From the NCBI GenBank assembly GCA_029261255.1, contig JAJDBQ010000027.1:1-32890 (forward strand): a DNA stretch of 32,890 bases, given 5' to 3'. This document shows, in pieces, positions 1 through 8,133 of the stretch. Below the pieces are notes generated by a model. That model was not told where the DNA came from and did no database searches. It saw nothing but the letters and a program-made list of their open reading frames with translations. This stretch comes from Nitrospirales bacterium. GTDB taxonomy: Bacteria; Nitrospirota; Nitrospiria; Nitrospirales; UBA8639. Within the stretch, counting starts at the first letter, position 1. Every line of letters begins with the position of its first letter. A program made the position numbers and the translations under genes.

Positions 1-411
1 CATTTGCTGGCCGAATCTGAAGTCTCGTTGTTTGCTCCTCTTCAAATGGCATCGAAGTATCGTCGGCGCTTTCCCAAATCCCTCGACGGAGCACCCTTTC
101 TACTTCCAACCGACAACACTGTCCTGCGGCGGTCATTGGAGCAATGGTTTGAAGCTAATGACATTCGCCCACTGATCGTTGGAGAATTTGAGGATAGCGC
201 CTTGCTGAAAGCCTTCGGACAAGGGGGATGCGGTATCTTCGCTGCTCCGACGTTTATTGAAAAAGAGGTACGACGTCAATATAGAGTTCAACTCATTGGA
301 CGTCTGCCATCTATTCAAGAACGGTTTTATGCTATTTCAGTTGAACGGAAACTCCGACATCCAGCTGTTGTCACTATTTCAGAAGCGGCGAAACAGACCT
401 CCGTAGAGTAA
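1..411 (+). CDS. LysR-family regulator, NhaR-like (C-terminal part; 5' end outside window)
   Basis: The reading frame is open from the first base and ends at TAA 409-411, so only the C-terminal effector-binding part (about 136 residues) is visible. It closely matches the C-terminal part of the complete LysR protein at 17756-18655. Shared stretches include YRRRFP.SLDGA.FLLPT.N.VLRR and PLIVGEFED...KAFGQ. The family is LysR; in E. coli NhaR activates a Na+/H+ antiporter gene in response to Na+. The gene converges on a cation/proton antiporter, which suits such a role, but the regulatory link is inferred. An internal TTG near position 4 is not the real start. The DNA-binding domain must lie upstream of the window. 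Confidence 0.85.
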   Translation, partial: HLLAESEVSLFAPLQMASKYRRRFPKSLDGAPFLLPTDNTVLRRSLEQWFEANDIRPLIVGEFEDSALLKAFGQGGCGIFAAPTFIEKEVRRQYRVQLIGRLPSIQERFYAISVERKLRHPAVVTISEAAKQTSVE

Positions 412-790
412 TGGAGGGTGATGAGCCCCTCAGCGACCAAAAAAGATCTGAAATGATTTCGCTCTTAGATTTCTACATTCCCACTCAGTCCAAGGTGTTG
501 GAATCTCCACAAAATACAGTTCGGGCTTGCATATCTTTTAATATATTTGTTTCTTGGATCGAACGACATAAAGGCACCCAATGTCCCTCAGAAATTTCAG
601 TAAACTATCTAGGATAAAGGGTTTTCTCCTTCCCAAATTTGAACATTAAAGCACGAAGCTCTCTTTTACTCAGATGCTCAATGAAGCGCTATGGTCAGTT
701 TCGTACCTTTAAGGTATTTAACCCCCCACTTCTGTATATGGCTGAGTTGGTTACTCTACCAGTCAAACTTATGAACCGCTCAAAGCATAT
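412..790. other. Gene-poor stretch between convergent genes
   Basis: No convincing gene is seen here. A 68-codon frame starts at ATG 411, sharing one base with the LysR stop, and runs to 617. It has little codon character and no Shine-Dalgarno sequence. A 60-codon frame at 639-821 runs into the 3' end of the antiporter gene and is probably spurious. If the 411-617 frame is real, it would be a translationally coupled small protein of unknown function. Confidence 0.4.
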
Positions 791-2011
791 TCAAACACGC
801 TCGGCTGTTTGTAAGCGGTGACTGAACCGACCGTACAGCGCTTTCATGGCGAATGGCGACAATACGGTCGTCAAAGCGATCACTATAATCATACCGGCAT
901 AAATCTCGTTGTTAAGGATACGGCTTTCTCGTCCCAATTCGGCAAATATGAGTCCTACTTCCCCGCGCGGGACCATGGCGGTGCCAATGATCCAACGAGT
1001 TGGCCAGGGTTCTCGGATAAGCATGGGGCCTGCCAATTTCCCGATAACCGCAGCAATCATAAGTGCCATTGAAAAAACCCAAATGAATGGGGAACTCCAA
1101 TCGATCTCACGCAGGTTCAATGACAAGCCGACCATGACAAAGAAAATTGGGGTGAATAGATGAATGACCGGCTTCATTTCCCTTTCAATGTCCTCGGCGA
1201 AGGATGGGTCAGCATGCAAAGCTGTGCCAAAAGGCAAAAAGAATCGCCTCGATAACGCCAGACCTGCCGCGAAACCACCGAGCAACTCCGGTGCTCCCAT
1301 AAAATGGGCCAGCCAGGCAAACAATAGCACCAGGGAGACGATTGTAGTGGGAACCAGGCCGGGTATCTCTGTTGTCGTGTTGATGTGTTTGATGATAACG
1401 GACATCAGCTTGGCTGCCACCGGGGCTAAAATAAAGAAGCTCGCGACGAACATGATGACTTTACCTGCATTGCCCAGGGTCACACCGTCGCCCATGGAAA
1501 ATTCATAAAGTAGGGCCAGCAAGACGACGCCCATCACATCATCCAAAATCGCTGCCCCCAATATTATCTGGCCTTCCGGGGCGTGGTGACGTTTGAGGTC
1601 CGTGAGCACACGGGCCGTGATTCCAATACTGGTCGCTGTGAGCGTCCCTCCGATAAATAGTGATGTCAGCAACGAGAGATCAAATACCCAATATCCTACG
1701 CTGAACCCAAGCAGGAACGGCAGACCGAAACCTCCCAGTGCCACAACTAAAGACTTGGGGCCGGCCTGTGCTAATTGCCTAGGATCAGTTCCCAAGCCCA
1801 CCTCGAACAGGAGCAGGATGATACCGATTTCCGCCATGAGCTTGATGGCTTCGCTGGGCTCGGCCCAGCCCAGCAAACTGGGTCCTAATATCACTCCCGC
1901 CAGTAACTCACCTATGACAGTGGGGGCTTTGAGCCTTCCGGCCAGCTCCGCGAAGACTCGCGCGGTTAAGAGAATAATAAGCAGGGTAAGAAAAAAGTCA
2001 TGGCTTTGCAT
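791..2011 (-). CDS. Cation:proton antiporter, CPA2 (Kef/NapA-type) family
   Basis: A 406-residue integral membrane protein with about 12 predicted hydrophobic helices and no C-terminal TrkA-N domain. Family-typical stretches are LAGRLKAPTVIGELLAGVILGP near the N-terminus, ATSIGITARVL, GAAILDDVMGVVLLALL (the paired acidic residues of the ion-binding site) and MVPRGEVGLIFAELG near the C-terminus. CPA2 proteins exchange Na+ or K+ for H+ across the inner membrane. The length (about 400 residues) is normal for transporters without a regulatory domain. The start is ATG 2009-2011, behind a modest purine-rich site. Its neighbours are a convergent NhaR-like regulator and tandem Usp genes on the same strand, a context of ion and pH homeostasis. 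Substrate ion is not determined by the sequence. Confidence 0.9.
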   Translation of the reverse strand: MQSHDFFLTLLIILLTARVFAELAGRLKAPTVIGELLAGVILGPSLLGWAEPSEAIKLMAEIGIILLLFEVGLGTDPRQLAQAGPKSLVVALGGFGLPFLLGFSVGYWVFDLSLLTSLFIGGTLTATSIGITARVLTDLKRHHAPEGQIILGAAILDDVMGVVLLALLYEFSMGDGVTLGNAGKVIMFVASFFILAPVAAKLMSVIIKHINTTTEIPGLVPTTIVSLVLLFAWLAHFMGAPELLGGFAAGLALSRRFFLPFGTALHADPSFAEDIEREMKPVIHLFTPIFFVMVGLSLNLREIDWSSPFIWVFSMALMIAAVIGKLAGPMLIREPWPTRWIIGTAMVPRGEVGLIFAELGRESRILNNEIYAGMIIVIALTTVLSPFAMKALYGRFSHRLQTAERV

Positions 2012-2427
2012 TGAGGTTCCTTAATCTCCGATAATCAGAGATCATCGGTCGCTGCCTGATCTGATCAAAATAATATTCCCCCTTTGGTACATAGCTTGGG
2101 TGATTAATTCTAGCACCCTAGCCATGGCCAGTGTCGCCCAAGTGGCGTAGTGTCATAACGAAACTCCGGTAGTTATTCCCTCAACCTCGTCAAATCTTAT
2201 TTGCCTTGCGGTGATCGCAACCGCACCCGCTTGAAGGTTACTTTAAGAGTATCTAGGATGGCCTAAGTCGCTCGGCGCTGTATGCAGGGCAATAATGTAC
2301 GCACGATAGATCTCTCCCTCTGCAAATCGCATGGAAATGAGGTCGGAAACCAGACAAATTTTAGAGGCAAAAGTTTTTGGCGATGGTCTCAGGGATATCC
2401 GGGAAGATAATCATTCAGTCCTGAAAT
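2012..2427. other. Intergenic region upstream of the antiporter gene
   Basis: This 416-bp gap lies between the antiporter start and the end of the first Usp gene, both on the minus strand. It should hold the antiporter promoter, but I cannot point to a definite -35/-10 pair. A 64-codon plus-strand frame at 2331-2525 overlaps the Usp 3' end and looks spurious. Confidence 0.4.
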
Positions 2428-3384
2428 CTAACATTTATTCCCGGTATTCCCAGTTCGACCTGGGCGGACGACTAGCACCGAGCATTGAGCATTACTGGCG
2501 ACTTTGTGGGACACACTTCCCATGAGAAAGCGTCGAAGGCCCGTTAATCCTTTGGACCCCATGACCACAAGATCTGCTCGAGTCCGTTTGGCCGCTTTGA
2601 GAATCTCTTCGACTTCATGACCAAAGGCGAGATTTTCGATAACCTTGTGTTCACGACAACTCACGATCTTTCTGGTTGCCTCCAACACTTTCGTTCCTTC
2701 TCGGCCGCGAGCTTGCAAAAGGTCTTCCGCTAATTTCTTAAATTCGGCAAGCTGAGTGCGGTTTGTGGTTAAAAGTTGTGGGGTTTGATGAATCTTCTTC
2801 CTTACCACATGTAGAATTGTACACACCGTGGAGGCTGGAAAGCCGATCCTTTTGACAAACTTTACGCCTGCTTGTGCATCCGGTGAGCCATCAGTGGCAA
2901 GCAGAATATTCATACCTTTCGCAGTTTTTTTAGGCCGAGGCTTTCCCCGCACAATCAACACCGAACAAGGTGCCTCATTCAACACCCACTCACTCACACT
3001 GCCAAGTACAAATCCAGAAATTTTTGAGAGGCCCCGTGTTCCAAGAACGACAAGATCGATGCGATGCTTGGTAATGGCTCTCAGAATTTCGGCTCCTGGC
3101 GAACCATCCGTGATTATAGAGTGAACGGCCAAATTGGAATTCCGGAACGGCTCCTCCATATGAGTGAGCATGCCTTGCATCTTCGTGGCTGCTTCTGCAC
3201 GAATACGGCTGATTTGCTCTACTATGCGTAAGGAACGCCCTGATGTCCCCAATCGGAGCCATTCATCGAGTGGATTGACGTGGAGAAGGTAGAGTGTAGT
3301 TTTTGCCGGAAGCTGGATTCGCTGTAAAAAATGCACTGCGGCTTTGGAATCCGCGGAATCATCCACGGCTAATAATACCTTCAT
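2428..3384 (-). CDS. Universal stress protein with two Usp domains
   Basis: This 318-residue cytoplasmic protein has two tandem Usp domains, about residues 1-147 and 157-310. Each begins with a beta strand and acidic loop (KVLLAVDDSADSKAA; NILLATDGSPDAQAG). Each ends with the ATP-binding signature G-x2-G-x9-G-S (GTRGLSKISGFVLGSVS; GSKGLTGLRRFLMGSVS) followed by CSVL-VVR. ATP-binding Usp proteins help cells survive starvation and other stresses; the specific role here is unknown. The start ATG (3382-3384) is preceded by GGGAG at good spacing. It lies 65 bp downstream of a paralogous Usp gene on the same strand and probably shares its transcript. The pair looks like a local gene duplication. 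Confidence 0.92.
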   Translation of the reverse strand: MKVLLAVDDSADSKAAVHFLQRIQLPAKTTLYLLHVNPLDEWLRLGTSGRSLRIVEQISRIRAEAATKMQGMLTHMEEPFRNSNLAVHSIITDGSPGAEILRAITKHRIDLVVLGTRGLSKISGFVLGSVSEWVLNEAPCSVLIVRGKPRPKKTAKGMNILLATDGSPDAQAGVKFVKRIGFPASTVCTILHVVRKKIHQTPQLLTTNRTQLAEFKKLAEDLLQARGREGTKVLEATRKIVSCREHKVIENLAFGHEVEEILKAAKRTRADLVVMGSKGLTGLRRFLMGSVSHKVASNAQCSVLVVRPGRTGNTGNKC

Positions 3385-3449
3385 GGATCCGCTCCCTTCT
3401 CTTTTTTTGAATGAAGGTTTCTCGCTGTGAGCATTTTTTCAGAGAGCAG

Positions 3450-4448
3450 CTACTGATGTCGCTTCCGTACCGTTTTGAGAGAAATTTTGTCTTTTCCGCA
3501 GACAGGTTGATCTTTTTCATTAGGCACTGCTTGCCGCACTACCATCACTGAACAGAGTGCATGGCGCGCCACTTCGTGGGCTACACTTCCTAGAAGGAAG
3601 CGTCTCAACCCTGTCAATCCTCTTGATCCCACCACGATAAGATCCGCTCGAATCCGTTTGGCGGCTTTCAGAATTTCATCGGCCGCATGACCCTTAGCAA
3701 GCAAAGTGTCTACCTTAAGCCCTCGTTGTTTCAGCTTTCGTTCGGTCTCCTTTAGAAGCTTGGTGCTAACTTGCTCGCTACTGCGCCTGATCTCTTCAGA
3801 CAATTGTGCGAAGTTGGTTCGATCGGTAGCATTCAACCGGTCTGCCAAGTAATTTCTCCTTACAGCCACATGAACCACTGTGATACCGGACAATCGAGGA
3901 AACTTCAGAGCTTGGAAAAATTCCGCGGCGGCCTCTGCATCTGAAGACCCATCTGTCGCAAACAAGACACACATCCCTTTCGCTTTACGGCTGGCCCAAC
4001 GGGGCTGACCCCTCACCATCATTACCGAACAGGGCGCGTCACTCAGTACCCATTCGCTGACGCTGCCAAGGAGAAACCGTTTTATGCCCGACAACCCTTT
4101 GGTTCCAACCACTACCAGGTCAATGGAATGTTGCTCAACCGCCGTGAGTATCTCAGCCCCAGGGAGGCCTTCAACGACGTTGGCCTGAATTTCCAGCCTC
4201 TGACCGTGAAATGATTCTGCTCTACCACTGATGAATCGTTGGGCTTTGGCTGTCGCCTTTGCTCGGAAGGGCGCAAGTTTTTCTAGAAATTGCTGAGTAT
4301 CACCGCAGGCATATAATTCCGGCCACTGCTTCAGCTCAAATACATGCAAGAGATAGAGGATCGAACCAGCAGGGAGGCGAAGGCCTTGCACCCATCGAGC
4401 CGCCGCTAATGCGTTTCGCGATTGATCTACGGCTAGCAAAACTTTCAT
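3450..4448 (-). CDS. Universal stress protein with two Usp domains (paralog of the next gene downstream)
   Basis: This 332-residue protein has two Usp domains. The first (about 1-147) opens with KVLLAVDQSRNALAAARW and carries GTKGLSGIKRFLLGSVS. The second (about 158-315) opens with CVLFATDGSSDAEAAAEF and carries GSRGLTGLRRFLLGSVA. Both ATP-binding signatures are intact. The last 20 or so residues form a basic tail with no family match. The start is ATG at 4446-4448 with AAGG upstream. It is the first gene of the Usp pair. Function beyond general stress tolerance is not evident; the antiporter and response regulator nearby fit a stress cluster. Confidence 0.92.
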   Translation of the reverse strand: MKVLLAVDQSRNALAAARWVQGLRLPAGSILYLLHVFELKQWPELYACGDTQQFLEKLAPFRAKATAKAQRFISGRAESFHGQRLEIQANVVEGLPGAEILTAVEQHSIDLVVVGTKGLSGIKRFLLGSVSEWVLSDAPCSVMMVRGQPRWASRKAKGMCVLFATDGSSDAEAAAEFFQALKFPRLSGITVVHVAVRRNYLADRLNATDRTNFAQLSEEIRRSSEQVSTKLLKETERKLKQRGLKVDTLLAKGHAADEILKAAKRIRADLIVVGSRGLTGLRRFLLGSVAHEVARHALCSVMVVRQAVPNEKDQPVCGKDKISLKTVRKRHQ

Positions 4449-4551
4449 TGGGATACCTTATCTCTACAGTTAATTCCCATCTCTGCTCTCACTCTTCACG
4501 ATAATTTCCTAGAGCCTTGTATCATACTAAAATCCCTAGCAGAAGTTAGAG

Positions 4552-4968
4552 TTAAAGGGTTTGGGCGTAAGGCATCAAATAAGCGTTAGTCTCTCCAAAC
4601 ACCCGATCACATGTCGTCTGTAAATGAAAGAAATTAAAAGGCTTGGGAAGATAGCCTTTCGCTCCATACTCCCTGGCTTTTGGCGCAATCTTCCCAGGAG
4701 CGCCTGCTGACATGACGATGATGGGGATATCTGAATGCCGCTGCTGGAGTTGCTCGAGCATCGTCCACCCATCCATCACGGGCATCTGGGCATCGACTAA
4801 GATTCCGTCTATCTCCCTGAGGGAGAGCATGTCTAACCCTTCTTGGCCATTAGCGGCAAGACACACCTCATATCCCAATGCCAGCAATTGATCGGCTAAC
4901 ACCATACGGATATCGTCATTGTCATCCACCACCAGAATGCATGTTGACCAGACTTGATTCTTTTGCAT
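4552..4968 (-). CDS. Single-domain response regulator (CheY-like receiver)
   Basis: A 138-residue protein that consists of one receiver domain. Visible landmarks are the acidic pocket VVDDND (D15-D16), the phospho-acceptor Asp in ILVDAQMPVMDG (D59), the switch Ser in IVMSA (S87) and the conserved Lys in LPKPF (K109). There is no output domain, so it probably works by protein contact, as a phosphorelay intermediate or as a sensor partner. The start is set at 4968 because GGAGGAGAACTATC precedes that ATG; the frame is open further upstream to 5037 but without a ribosome site. No histidine kinase is present in the window. Confidence 0.9.
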   Translation of the reverse strand: MQKNQVWSTCILVVDDNDDIRMVLADQLLALGYEVCLAANGQEGLDMLSLREIDGILVDAQMPVMDGWTMLEQLQQRHSDIPIIVMSAGAPGKIAPKAREYGAKGYLPKPFNFFHLQTTCDRVFGETNAYLMPYAQTL

Positions 4969-5111
4969 GATAGTTCTCCTCCACAGCCCCTTTACCTGGG
5001 GAGATACTCTCCCTGAGAAGGGGATCTTGCGTTTCACCAGGTTCCTAATTCCACAGTGAAAAAATCTGACTTGATAAACAGGGAGGTTAGCCCGGAAGGA
5101 ACTTCCCCTCG

Positions 5112-5510
5112 TTAGCCTTTCTTGCCTTCCTTTCTTTTTTCAATATCGTCAGATGGCGGCATCGCATTAAACCGTTCGGCCTCTTGCTGATGCCAAGCGA
5201 TCTGCTCACGAAGATCTGCAATTTTCCCACGATAGGTTCCCATTAGTCTTTTCCAGCCTTGTCGCCTGAATCCCTTCGGTTCCAGATACGGTTTCTTGGT
5301 GAACCGCTCTACGCGTTGGTCTAAGTAGGCCATTTTTGTTTCCAACCGTGCGGCCTCTTCTTCAAATAGATCGGCAGCTACCCGATGCTCTTCTGCGGAC
5401 CACTCGTCTGCAGTCTGAGAGGATAGGTTAGGGAGCAGTACGTTAATCTGTCCGCACCCTAAGAGACTTGCTATGGCAACATTTGTCAGAAGAACCGTGA
5501 TCCCTTTCAT
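5112..5510 (-). CDS. Small coiled-coil lipoprotein (member of a local paralogous family)
   Basis: A 132-residue predicted envelope lipoprotein. It has a short signal peptide with lipobox LLGC (C19), then two heptad-rich stretches (about 40-68 and 88-115). The stretches flank a conserved centre reading KKPYLEPKGFRRQGWKRLMG. Similar centres and the same layout occur in the proteins at 7270, 13661 and 18803. No known family is recognised. The start is supported by AAGGAGGTGAACT directly upstream. A separate 22-codon frame (5533-5601, minus) precedes it but is not coupled. An AT-rich motif shared with the paralogs lies at 5679-5700. A function in periplasmic or cell-wall stress is only inferred. 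Confidence 0.8.
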   Translation of the reverse strand: MKGITVLLTNVAIASLLGCGQINVLLPNLSSQTADEWSAEEHRVAADLFEEEAARLETKMAYLDQRVERFTKKPYLEPKGFRRQGWKRLMGTYRGKIADLREQIAWHQQEAERFNAMPPSDDIEKRKEGKKG

Positions 5511-5678
5511 AGTTCACCTCCTTTTGGGCGGATTATTTGCCACCAATCGAAATCCGGACTACCTCAATCACTGTCTTCCTGCAAAGTGATTCCTGAGGCA
5601 TTCAGGACTATCTCTCCTTTATAGTTATATAGATAACGAACTTTATGCTCATAAACAAATACATAAATATTCATAATT

Positions 5679-5700
5679 ACATCCAATTAATAAATGATAG
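5679..5700. promoter_or_regulatory. AT-rich operator-like motif upstream of coiled-coil lipoprotein gene
   Basis: The core AATTAATAAATGA matches the site in front of the full LysR gene (18669-18689) and resembles sites at 7120-7136 and 13513-13531. It lies about 170-190 bp upstream of the 5510 start. The motif is near-palindromic, as expected for a LysR-type or other dimeric regulator, but no binding is shown by sequence alone. Confidence 0.4.
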
Positions 5701-5819
5701 ATTTATCAATTTCTTTAAGATCGTGGTTCTTATTTTTTCAGTGTTTTCTGAAGCGTGAAGCAAAGCCTTCTGGGGAAGAATCCAGTAAACGAGGATTTGT
5801 ATTCAAGGAGTAAGTGTCA

Positions 5820-6726
5820 TTGATGGTTCCATCAGCGGAACGAACTGCTGGGGAAATCGTTGGCTGGGAGGTGCAATATCCTCGTGTTTTTTCGAGGACG
5901 GTTATTGAGGTCGTTGCTGTTCTCATTGATGCCTCGCTCCCATAATGAATAGGGATGGGCTAAGTAGGTGTGGGCCTCCAGGGCTCGCGCAATTGTTTCA
6001 TGCTTCACCAATTCTGATCCGTTATCGAAGGTCAGAGTTTGCACCCGCTTTTTGAAAGGGCGCATCATTCGAATGATGGCCTGATTCACCACATGAACGG
6101 ATCGGCTCAAGACTCGTGAAGAACAGGTGTAGAGTGACGCTCGATCCATGACGGTGACCAGCACGCCCTTCCTGTCTTGGCCAATCACCGTGCCGCACTT
6201 CCAGTCGATCAGTCGTGCTTTCTTTTGCATTTCTTGAGGCCACTCTGTAATCGAGGCGCGGTTGGGAATACAGGAGGCACGAGCGCCAGACCTATATCGT
6301 TTTTTTGTCTGTTTGCCCCCTTGCCGCAGAAACTGTTTCAGGCGGGCGTGTCGGATGGCAGCACGATAAATATAACGATAAATCATTTCATGGCTGAGGC
6401 TAATGCCATGATGCTTGCTCAAATAGCCACTCACCTGCTCAGAGCTCAAATATTGACGAATGAGCTGATGAACGACACAGGCGGTCTCATCCATGAGCTT
6501 GTGAAACTTATATCGATTGGCATGGTGTTTCCGATGTCTCAAGATTTGCATGGCCCAGTGATAGGTATAAAAATGACGCTGGGCAAAGGTATTTCATTTG
6601 AGTTCTCGAGCAATAGTGGAGACAGGCCTGCCTAGGCTTCGGTAATGTGCTTATGCGTGCTCCTTCCTGCCTGGCCTGCCAGATATAAAATCCTTCTTCC
6701 TTGCGTAACTGCTGATACGATTTCAT
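5820..6726 (-). pseudogene. IS30-family transposase, decayed
   Basis: The frame starting at ATG 6724-6726 (MKSYQQLRKEEGFYIWQ) gives the IS30 N-terminus, then shifts frame. The HTH segment GRPVSTIAREL continues in another frame and hits a TGA before NTFAQRHFYTYHW. From about 6551 the frame is open again and holds most of the DDE domain: the region IDWKCGTVIGQDRKGVLVTV, then LTFDNGSEL and the Glu in WERGINENSN. Roughly 30 codons normally found between NENSN and LNNRPRK are missing, and an extra A in the run near 5888 shifts the last part out of frame. At least three independent lesions make this a dead copy. Terminal inverted repeats were not identified. Confidence 0.85.
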
Positions 6727-7119
6727 GAATGGCACTCGTTGGGTGAGATTAATTATTTCATCACCGAATCGTACCCAATGCGAGTGGCTTGAAAAATTGT
6801 ACTTATTATATGAATCAGCGGTCTGGTATGGATTCGGCCATAGCAATGACTCAGGTGAACAGAATAATTCGTTTTTGTAGTTGAAGTCTTTGGTCAAAAA
6901 TTTTGTTAACCGCAAAAATCTCCTAACATCTCTAGCAGTGCTTCCAGCAAGCTCATCCTAATAAATCTTTCTCCGCCATTATCCTTCTCTTAATCCAATT
7001 CAGGACTCCTCGTTCTGATAGCGAAAAAATCCACATGCTTGATTGTCGGTTGTAATTTCGGAATTTACGAAACGTTCGCAAAGTTCGGCCTTGTTTACAT
7101 TGAATTTATCTAATTTTTA
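6727..7119. other. Intergenic region between IS30 remnant and coiled-coil gene cluster
   Basis: About 390 bp without a supportable gene. A minus-strand frame extends upstream of the IS30 start to 6915 but shows no family features. Base composition becomes strongly AT-rich toward 7140, where the promoter of the next cluster is expected. Confidence 0.4.
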
Positions 7120-7136
7120 ACATTTAATAAATGAAT
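7120..7136. promoter_or_regulatory. AT-rich operator-like motif (ACATTTAATAAATGAAT)
   Basis: This matches the 18669-18689 site exactly except for a 4-base shortening in the centre. It lies about 134-150 bp upstream of the 7270 start, a position comparable to the sites of the paralogous genes. Candidate binding site for the NhaR-like LysR protein (inference). Confidence 0.45.
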
Positions 7137-7185
7137 ATAGTAGTTGTAGTTTATTTATTAGTTATATAAATGAGAATGGTTGTAC

Positions 7186-7229
7186 AGTAAATCATAGGAG
7201 GTTGATGAGATTACATGTAGCGACCAATT
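7186..7229 (+). repeat. Conserved leader block, copy A
   Basis: This 44-nt block matches 13577-13620 at 38 of 44 positions by eye. Both lie at the same distance in front of a coiled-coil gene. The block includes AGGAGG followed by an ATG that opens a 22-codon leader frame. Conservation is higher here than in the rest of the upstream regions. Confidence 0.75.
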
Positions 7230-7273
7230 CTACCGGGCAGGAGATTTCTACTGAAGAAAGGGGGGCGAGATGA
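7205..7273 (+). CDS. 22-residue leader peptide, translationally coupled to the next gene (copy A)
   Basis: ATG 7205-7207 is preceded by AGGAGG about 5 nt upstream. It opens a 22-codon frame whose TGA (7271-7273) overlaps the start codon of the downstream gene as ATGA. The duplicate at 13596-13664 has the same length, the same overlap and the same first two residues (MR), although the sequences differ in the second half. The peptide is hydrophilic with many Glu and Arg and has no signal sequence. Likely roles are translational coupling or attenuation-like control; this is inferred. No known family. Confidence 0.5.
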   Translation: MRLHVATNSTGQEISTEERGAR

Positions 7274-7677
7274 AAGGTAAAACTTCTCTTCTAGCGAGTT
7301 TGATCTTGGTGGTAGCGTTCGCGTTAACAGGATATGCCGCCAATGTGGATCTTCATGGTGAAAGATTGGCGAAAATTCATAGCATCCATTCAGCGGACTA
7401 TCACGTGGAGACAATCCGTCATCTTGAAGAATACGCAGCGTGGGTAGAAGGGAAAATTCAGAAGTTAGAAGAACTGATTTCCACGATCAATCACAAGCCG
7501 TATCGAGATCCAAAAGGATTTAGGCGTACCAGGTGGAAAAGCCTCATTGGAACGTGGAAGCAGGAAGTGAGGGGCCTTCAGGAGGGAATAGCATCCCACA
7601 CGCAGGAGATGGCTCGTTTGCAGGCCCAAATGGAGGAGCGGGATCGGGTGGATGAAGAAGCGAGCCAAGATGCATGA
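7270..7677 (+). CDS. Small periplasmic coiled-coil protein (lipobox Cys replaced by Tyr)
   Basis: A 135-residue exported protein of the local family. The signal peptide ends LALTGYAAN; in the paralog at 13661 the same place reads LALTGCAS, so Tyr22 replaces the lipidated Cys22. The product is probably cut by signal peptidase I and soluble in the periplasm. Heptad-like segments at about 48-70 and 95-120 flank the conserved centre HKPYRDPKGFRRTRWKSLIG. The start is supported by a G-rich ribosome site and by overlap with the leader peptide stop. It is followed by two more exported proteins and then an SPFH lipoprotein on the same strand. Function unknown. Confidence 0.8.
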   Translation: MKGKTSLLASLILVVAFALTGYAANVDLHGERLAKIHSIHSADYHVETIRHLEEYAAWVEGKIQKLEELISTINHKPYRDPKGFRRTRWKSLIGTWKQEVRGLQEGIASHTQEMARLQAQMEERDRVDEEASQDA

Positions 7678-7744
7678 ACAATGCGATGGTGCAACGTGCC
7701 CGACATCTTCAAGTTTTGAATCGTCTGACCAAAGGAGGGTGATT

Positions 7745-8047
7745 ATGAAATACACACTTTTCCAAAAAGTACGCCTCACGGTTCTTTGCATGGTCTTGGG
7801 TCTTGGGTTCTCTCTCGTTCCAGCCCTAGCCCAAAAGACTTCAACGAGTTTCAGTGATGTTTCTCTATCCAACCAAGTTGAATGGTATGTGTTAGAGGAA
7901 GCCCCAGATAGTGAATGGGCACTCGAAGACCAGCCACACACGGCCAACGGGGTCATGGCCGATGCAGTTGGGTATCTGGACTATGAACAACCAGACAGTG
8001 AATGGGCGCTCGAAGACCAACCTGCATGCCAGCCAATGAATGACTAG
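7745..8047 (+). CDS. Small secreted protein with repeated acidic-Trp motif
   Basis: A 100-residue protein with an N-terminal signal peptide (hydrophobic core about 14-28, likely cut after ALA). The mature part is very acidic and contains the 11-residue unit PDSEWALEDQP twice, plus a related unit QVEWYVLEEAP. The start is chosen at 7745 because GGAGGGTGATT precedes it; the frame is open back to 7652 but that part overlaps the preceding gene. Similar E/D-W-x-L units occur in the proteins at 10636 and, once, at the end of the 9184 protein. No known family. The repeat could bind a partner or a metal, but nothing in the sequence decides this. Confidence 0.75.
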   Translation: MKYTLFQKVRLTVLCMVLGLGFSLVPALAQKTSTSFSDVSLSNQVEWYVLEEAPDSEWALEDQPHTANGVMADAVGYLDYEQPDSEWALEDQPACQPMND

Positions 8048-8133
8048 TTATGGTGAATTGTGAAAGAGAGATGAGTATTAATAACGATTTCGGTTGATTC
8101 ATTCAGCCTTTTTTAATAGGGAAGGAGGGACGT

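Noticed and set aside
1593-2024. 143-codon plus-strand frame opposite the antiporter gene
   Set aside because: Mirror frame of a strongly conserved membrane protein gene.
5533-5601. 22-codon frame before the 5510 lipoprotein gene as a third leader peptide
   Set aside because: Same length, but no sequence similarity to the other leaders, poor ribosome-site spacing and no overlap with the gene, so equal length may be chance.
7465-7956. 163-codon minus-strand frame across two small exported-protein genes
   Set aside because: Antisense to genes with good ribosome sites and signal peptides; no family feature.
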